A stretch of 64,000 bases of DNA. Source: Haladaptatus halobius. Its GTDB lineage: Archaea > Halobacteriota > Halobacteria > Halobacteriales > Haladaptataceae. The stretch lies in contig NZ_CP085335.1 in NCBI RefSeq assembly GCF_020618475.1, positions 2,108,001 to 2,172,000 of the forward strand, read 5' to 3'. The position numbers and the translations under genes are program-made. The notes below the pieces were generated by a model that searched no databases, had not been told where the DNA came from, and was given only the letters and a program-made list of their open reading frames with translations. This document shows positions 61,442 to 64,000 of the stretch, one piece after another. Numbering within the stretch: the first letter of the stretch is position 1; each line of letters opens with the position of its first letter.

Positions 61442-62164
61442 TCAGAGCGAAATCTTCGAGAGATCCGCTTCCAAGTCATCGACGTGTTCGTTGAACGCCT
61501 CCACGAATCGACCGAACTCCGGCGCGAGTTCCCGGAGGTCGGGTGCCGACGGCGGTTCGTACTGCGAGACGAGATACGTTCCGCCCTGCCCGCCGATACG
61601 GAGGTAGGACGCCCTTCCTTCCTCCCATTTCAACTCCCATCGCTTTCCATCCACCCGTGTCGAGTACGTCCCGTAATCGACGCCCTCGTAGCGGTGTAGT
61701 TCGACCGATATCGCGTCGGCCACCTCGCGGATGCGTCCGACAACGCGGTCGCGCTCGGCGACGACCGTATCGGTCGAGGCGACCGCGGGGAACTCGACGG
61801 ACACGTCGTCCAGCACGCCTTCTTTCGATTTGACGTGCCGGTTGTACGCCTCCACGAATGCGTCGTAATCTCGCATCGTGGTGGCGAGGTCGTCCGGTTC
61901 CGGCGGCTGTTTGGACGAGACGACGTAGGTTTCGCCGCCCGGCTTGCCCTCGAATCGGAGGTACTGGATGTCGCCAGCCTCGTACTTGAGCGTCCACTCT
62001 CCGGCGTCCGTCCGAAACGTCGATTGGCCGTAGTCTCCACCTTGGAGGAGCGCGAGTTCGCGCGCGATTTGCCCCGCGTGCTCCGTGACCGCCGCGACGA
62101 CCTCGTCCCGGTGCTCGGCGACGCTGGCGGTTTCGGAGATGTCGAATCGGATACCCTCGGTCAT
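61442..62164 (-). CDS. Two-repeat haloarchaeal protein of unknown function
   Basis: The 240-residue soluble acidic protein starts MTEGIRFDISETASVAEHRD and contains two similar halves. In the first, GGDYGQSTFRTDAGEWTLKY and IQYLRFEGKPGGETYVVSS are matched in the second by EGVDYGTYSTRVDGKRWELK and ASYLRIGGQGGTYLVSQYEP. Each half ends with a FVEAxN-H-V helix. The internal duplication is direct sequence evidence. No family name is recognised. ATG at 62164 was chosen because the conserved sequence starts there. Confidence 0.75.
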   Translation of the reverse strand: MTEGIRFDISETASVAEHRDEVVAAVTEHAGQIARELALLQGGDYGQSTFRTDAGEWTLKYEAGDIQYLRFEGKPGGETYVVSSKQPPEPDDLATTMRDYDAFVEAYNRHVKSKEGVLDDVSVEFPAVASTDTVVAERDRVVGRIREVADAISVELHRYEGVDYGTYSTRVDGKRWELKWEEGRASYLRIGGQGGTYLVSQYEPPSAPDLRELAPEFGRFVEAFNEHVDDLEADLSKISL

Positions 62165-62278
62165 CTCTGGCGCTAGGGTCGTGGCAGGGATAACGGTAGT
62201 GACTCGGGTTGGGGACGGAGAAGAGGGAGCGTTTCTCGCACTCGACCGAACCTTCATCGTAGATACATTTATGCTTCG

Positions 62279-62515
62279 GTGAACCTATTGGTAGGGATAG
62301 ATTTCTCACCGAGCGACCGAGAAGTACGGTTGGGGGTCATCGTCGGGTCGACCGCCGTCTTCCTCCTCTACGTCGCGGTCACGTGGTTCACGTCCGACGG
62401 CAGACTATCCCCGGTGGACTTCCTGCCGGGAATTCTGTTGATACTTCCCATCGTCATCGTGCTCTGGGACGTCTATCGCGGCGATGACGGCGAGTCGGAG
62501 TCGGCAGCGCAGTAG
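62279..62515 (+). CDS. Small two-helix membrane protein
   Basis: GTG at 62279 gives a 78-residue protein with a first helix at about 18-38 (RLGVIVGSTAVFLLYVAVTW) and a second at about 48-66 (FLPGILLILPIVIVLWDVYR), then an acidic tail. It is divergent from the gene at 62164 with 114 bases between. No named family. Confidence 0.6.
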   Translation: MNLLVGIDFSPSDREVRLGVIVGSTAVFLLYVAVTWFTSDGRLSPVDFLPGILLILPIVIVLWDVYRGDDGESESAAQ

Positions 62516-62655
62516 AATCGTTCTGTTCGTCTTTCGGCTCGCGACACCGACGACTCGCCGTCGGTCGGCGTTCGTTGGGTGCGGAAAAGTAGCAGGTCGG
62601 GATGGAAACGTCGGAACCGGTACAATTAACGTGTGAAAAGGCACACAAGTACGTT

Positions 62656-63372
62656 ATGCCACCCGACGAGAGACCCGTCACGGAGGACGCCTATGACGAA
62701 CTGTCGGGAACGTACAGAGCACACGAAGACGATGCCTTCTGTGCGGAGTTGGAGTTTCCCGCGATGACGGAGCTCGTTCCGGACGTGGACGGAAAACGAA
62801 TCCTCGATGCGGGCTGCGGATGCGGTCGGTACGCAGAGTGGTTGCTCGACCGAGGGGCGGAGGTCGTCGCAGTCGACGCGAGCGAGGGGATGGTCGAACA
62901 GACCGCGAAACGGGTGGGCGACCAAGCGGACGTTCGTCGAGCCGATCTGGAACAGTCGCTCGACTTCGCGGAGAACGACGAGTTCGACGGCGTCGTCAGC
63001 GGTCTTTCACTCCACTACGTGGAAGACTGGCGGCGGGTTTTCGCGGAGTTCGCTCGCATCCTCCGACCGCGCGGATTCCTCGCGTTTTCGACCCATCATC
63101 CGCTGGACGACTATCTCGCTTTCGAAGACGTGAACTACTTCGAAACCGGGCGGGAGTGCATGACGTGGTCAGTCTCCGGCGAGCCGGTCGACGTTCCGTT
63201 CTACCGCCGACCGTTCTCGGAGGTCGTCAATCCGCTCGTCGAAACGGGGTTTCGACTGGACGAACTGGTGGAACCCAAGCCCACGGCGGCGTTCGAGAAG
63301 AAAAACCCGGAATCGTACGAGAAGCGACTACGACGACCGATATTTCTGTGCGTTCGAGCGTCGAGACAGTGA
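62656..63372 (+). CDS. Class I SAM-dependent methyltransferase
   Basis: The 238-residue enzyme has motif I ILDAGCGCGRYAEWLL, an acidic loop VVAVDASEGM, motif II DLEQSLDFAENDEFDGVVSG and motif III ARILRPRGFLAFST. It belongs to the UbiE-like family, with a long helical C-terminus (ETGFRLDELVEPKPTAAFEK). ATG at 62656 is preferred: a TATA-like CAATTAAC at 62623-62630 lies 26-33 bases before it, as for a leaderless gene, whereas the upstream start at 62602 would put the promoter in the coding region. Confidence 0.88.
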   Translation: MPPDERPVTEDAYDELSGTYRAHEDDAFCAELEFPAMTELVPDVDGKRILDAGCGCGRYAEWLLDRGAEVVAVDASEGMVEQTAKRVGDQADVRRADLEQSLDFAENDEFDGVVSGLSLHYVEDWRRVFAEFARILRPRGFLAFSTHHPLDDYLAFEDVNYFETGRECMTWSVSGEPVDVPFYRRPFSEVVNPLVETGFRLDELVEPKPTAAFEKKNPESYEKRLRRPIFLCVRASRQ

Positions 63373-63519
63373 AAGCGGTTCGGCGTAGATTCGAACTCGC
63401 CGAGACGTGCTCGCTTCGTTGTGCGTGTCTTCCTTGCCCGAATCTGCTTGGCGTCATTCACCGTGCTCCTCCGCGACGCCTCGCTGTCGCTCGGCGTTCG
63501 TCGAATGCGGGAAAGGTAG
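63373..63519. other. Spacer with a tRNA-3'-end-like sequence
   Basis: Just after the methyltransferase stop, CGGCGTAGATTCGAACT (63381-63397) matches the T-arm and acceptor 3' strand of the neighbouring tRNA-Pro (CGGCGCAGATTCGAACT, 63525-63541) at 16 of 17 bases. No gene is supported. This may be an attachment-site copy left by a past integration. Confidence 0.4.
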
Positions 63520-63592
63520 TGGGCCGGCGCAGATTCGAACTGCGGTTACGGCCACCCGAAGGCCGAAGGATACCAGGCTACCCCACCGGCCC
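63520..63592 (-). tRNA. tRNA-Pro (CGG)
   Basis: Acceptor GGGCCGG (63592-63586) pairs with CCGGCCC (63527-63521), discriminator A at 63520. The anticodon arm is CGGCC-TTCGGGT-GGCCG with anticodon CGG. The T-arm is CGCAG-TTCGAAT-CTGCG. No intron and no encoded CCA. Confidence 0.94.
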
Positions 63593-63642
63593 GCAAATCG
63601 AACATGGCGACACCTGCCTTTAACGGTTCCGGAACTGCGGCG

Positions 63643-64000
63643 TCAGTAGTCGGTGTAGCCCCGCGTATCCAGATAGTTATGCGCCACCGTCATCGCGTGA
63701 TTTCCGTGCAGGAGCGACGGCCCCAACCGAACGCGCTCGTCAGACGCCTCGGCCAGCAGGCCGGCCTCGCTGTCGGTGAAATCGCCGTGGTCGGAGAGCA
63801 CGAAAAGCGGATTTTCTGGTGGTTCGACGTCGACCACCGGCGTTCCGTCTTCGTGGAGTTCTATCACGGTCGCGTCCTCGCTCGCGTCGGTCAGCACCGC
63901 CTCGAAGTCGCGCTTCGAGACGTGGACGCCGGGCGTGCTCTCGGCTTCCATGTGACCGATGGCTTCCGATTTAACTTCGAGGGCCTTGCGGATCAGTGCC
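63643..64000 (-). CDS. trmY: tRNA pseudouridine(54) N1-methyltransferase TrmY, C-terminal part (runs off the right edge)
   Basis: The visible 119 residues include [38 protein letters not shown] and [20 protein letters not shown]. They end [30 protein letters not shown], the SAM-binding knot region of TrmY. It methylates pseudouridine 54 in the T-loop of archaeal tRNA. The frame is open beyond 64000, so the N-terminal part is outside the window. Confidence 0.93.
   Translation of the reverse strand, partial: ALIRKALEVKSEAIGHMEAESTPGVHVSKRDFEAVLTDASEDATVIELHEDGTPVVDVEPPENPLFVLSDHGDFTDSEAGLLAEASDERVRLGPSLLHGNHAMTVAHNYLDTRGYTDY

Overview
The window is chromosomal DNA of a haloarchaeon (class Halobacteria). 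The evidence is GC-rich coding sequence with very acidic predicted proteins, leaderless genes with TATA elements about 25-35 bases before the start, twin-arginine signal peptides with archaeal lipoboxes, haloarchaeal families (HalOD1, DUF5830, DUF2240, DUF7344-like HTH, AbrB-PhoU), archaeal S8e, RadB, Cdc48 and archaeosine genes, and an intron-containing elongator tRNA-Met. The flavour is Haladaptatus- or Halorussus-like, but the genus cannot be fixed from the sequence.

Layout. 0-2 kb: two decayed genes, a Mrr-like nuclease and a surface glycoprotein. 2-6 kb: housekeeping (J-domain protein, pyrF, HAD hydrolase, S8e). 6-9 kb: a FilR1-type regulator and a three-gene unit of a 37-residue Cys-ending peptide, a membrane methyltransferase-fold protein and a soluble methyltransferase. 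9-15.6 kb: a complete phosphate island, with an AbrB-PhoU regulator divergent from pstS-pstC-pstA-pstB-phoU. 16-23.3 kb: cdc48, larC, radB, a CBS/S30AE-like protein and a lycopene cyclase-domain protein. 24-25.5 kb: a gene-poor segment on the 3' side of tRNA-Val with small or remnant ORFs. 25.7-29.7 kb: trpDFEG, each gene overlapping the next by four bases. 30-33 kb: class II ribonucleotide reductase, preceded by a tiny overlapping ORF. 33-37 kb: an arylsulfotransferase-like protein, a zinc-ribbon micro-protein, TVP38 and a decayed DUF7115-like gene. 37-42 kb: tRNA-Met, a pseudogene and its intact paralog flanking a ZIP transporter, an aldo-keto reductase and a MoaD/SAMP-type protein. 42.3-42.6 kb: a 251-bp element with perfect 12-bp terminal inverted repeats. 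42.6-48 kb: a Cys/Met PLP enzyme, aldehyde ferredoxin oxidoreductase and a ruined PQQ-propeller gene. 48-56 kb: archaeosine genes raSEA, arcS and tgtA with two more pseudogenes between them. 56-64 kb: GntP permease, NUDIX, a two-repeat Tat-exported protein, small membrane proteins, a methyltransferase, tRNA-Pro and the C-terminal part of trmY.

The main theme is that seven genes are interrupted and another looks like a remnant, while every housekeeping and biosynthetic gene is intact. The lesions are a few nonsense codons plus one-base shifts in short C/G runs. Where the original codon can be inferred it is usually TGG or CAG turned into a stop, which is a C:G to T:A transition. The broken genes are nearly all surface, secreted or accessory, so this looks like recent selective decay, not sequencing noise. 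The most novel intact loci are the short-peptide/methyltransferase unit at 7.1-8.9 kb, the micro-ORF overlapping nrdJ, the pair of tiny overlapping genes at 50.3-50.6 kb with a 24-bp perfect palindrome upstream, and the duplicated-domain secreted protein at 58.5-60.3 kb.
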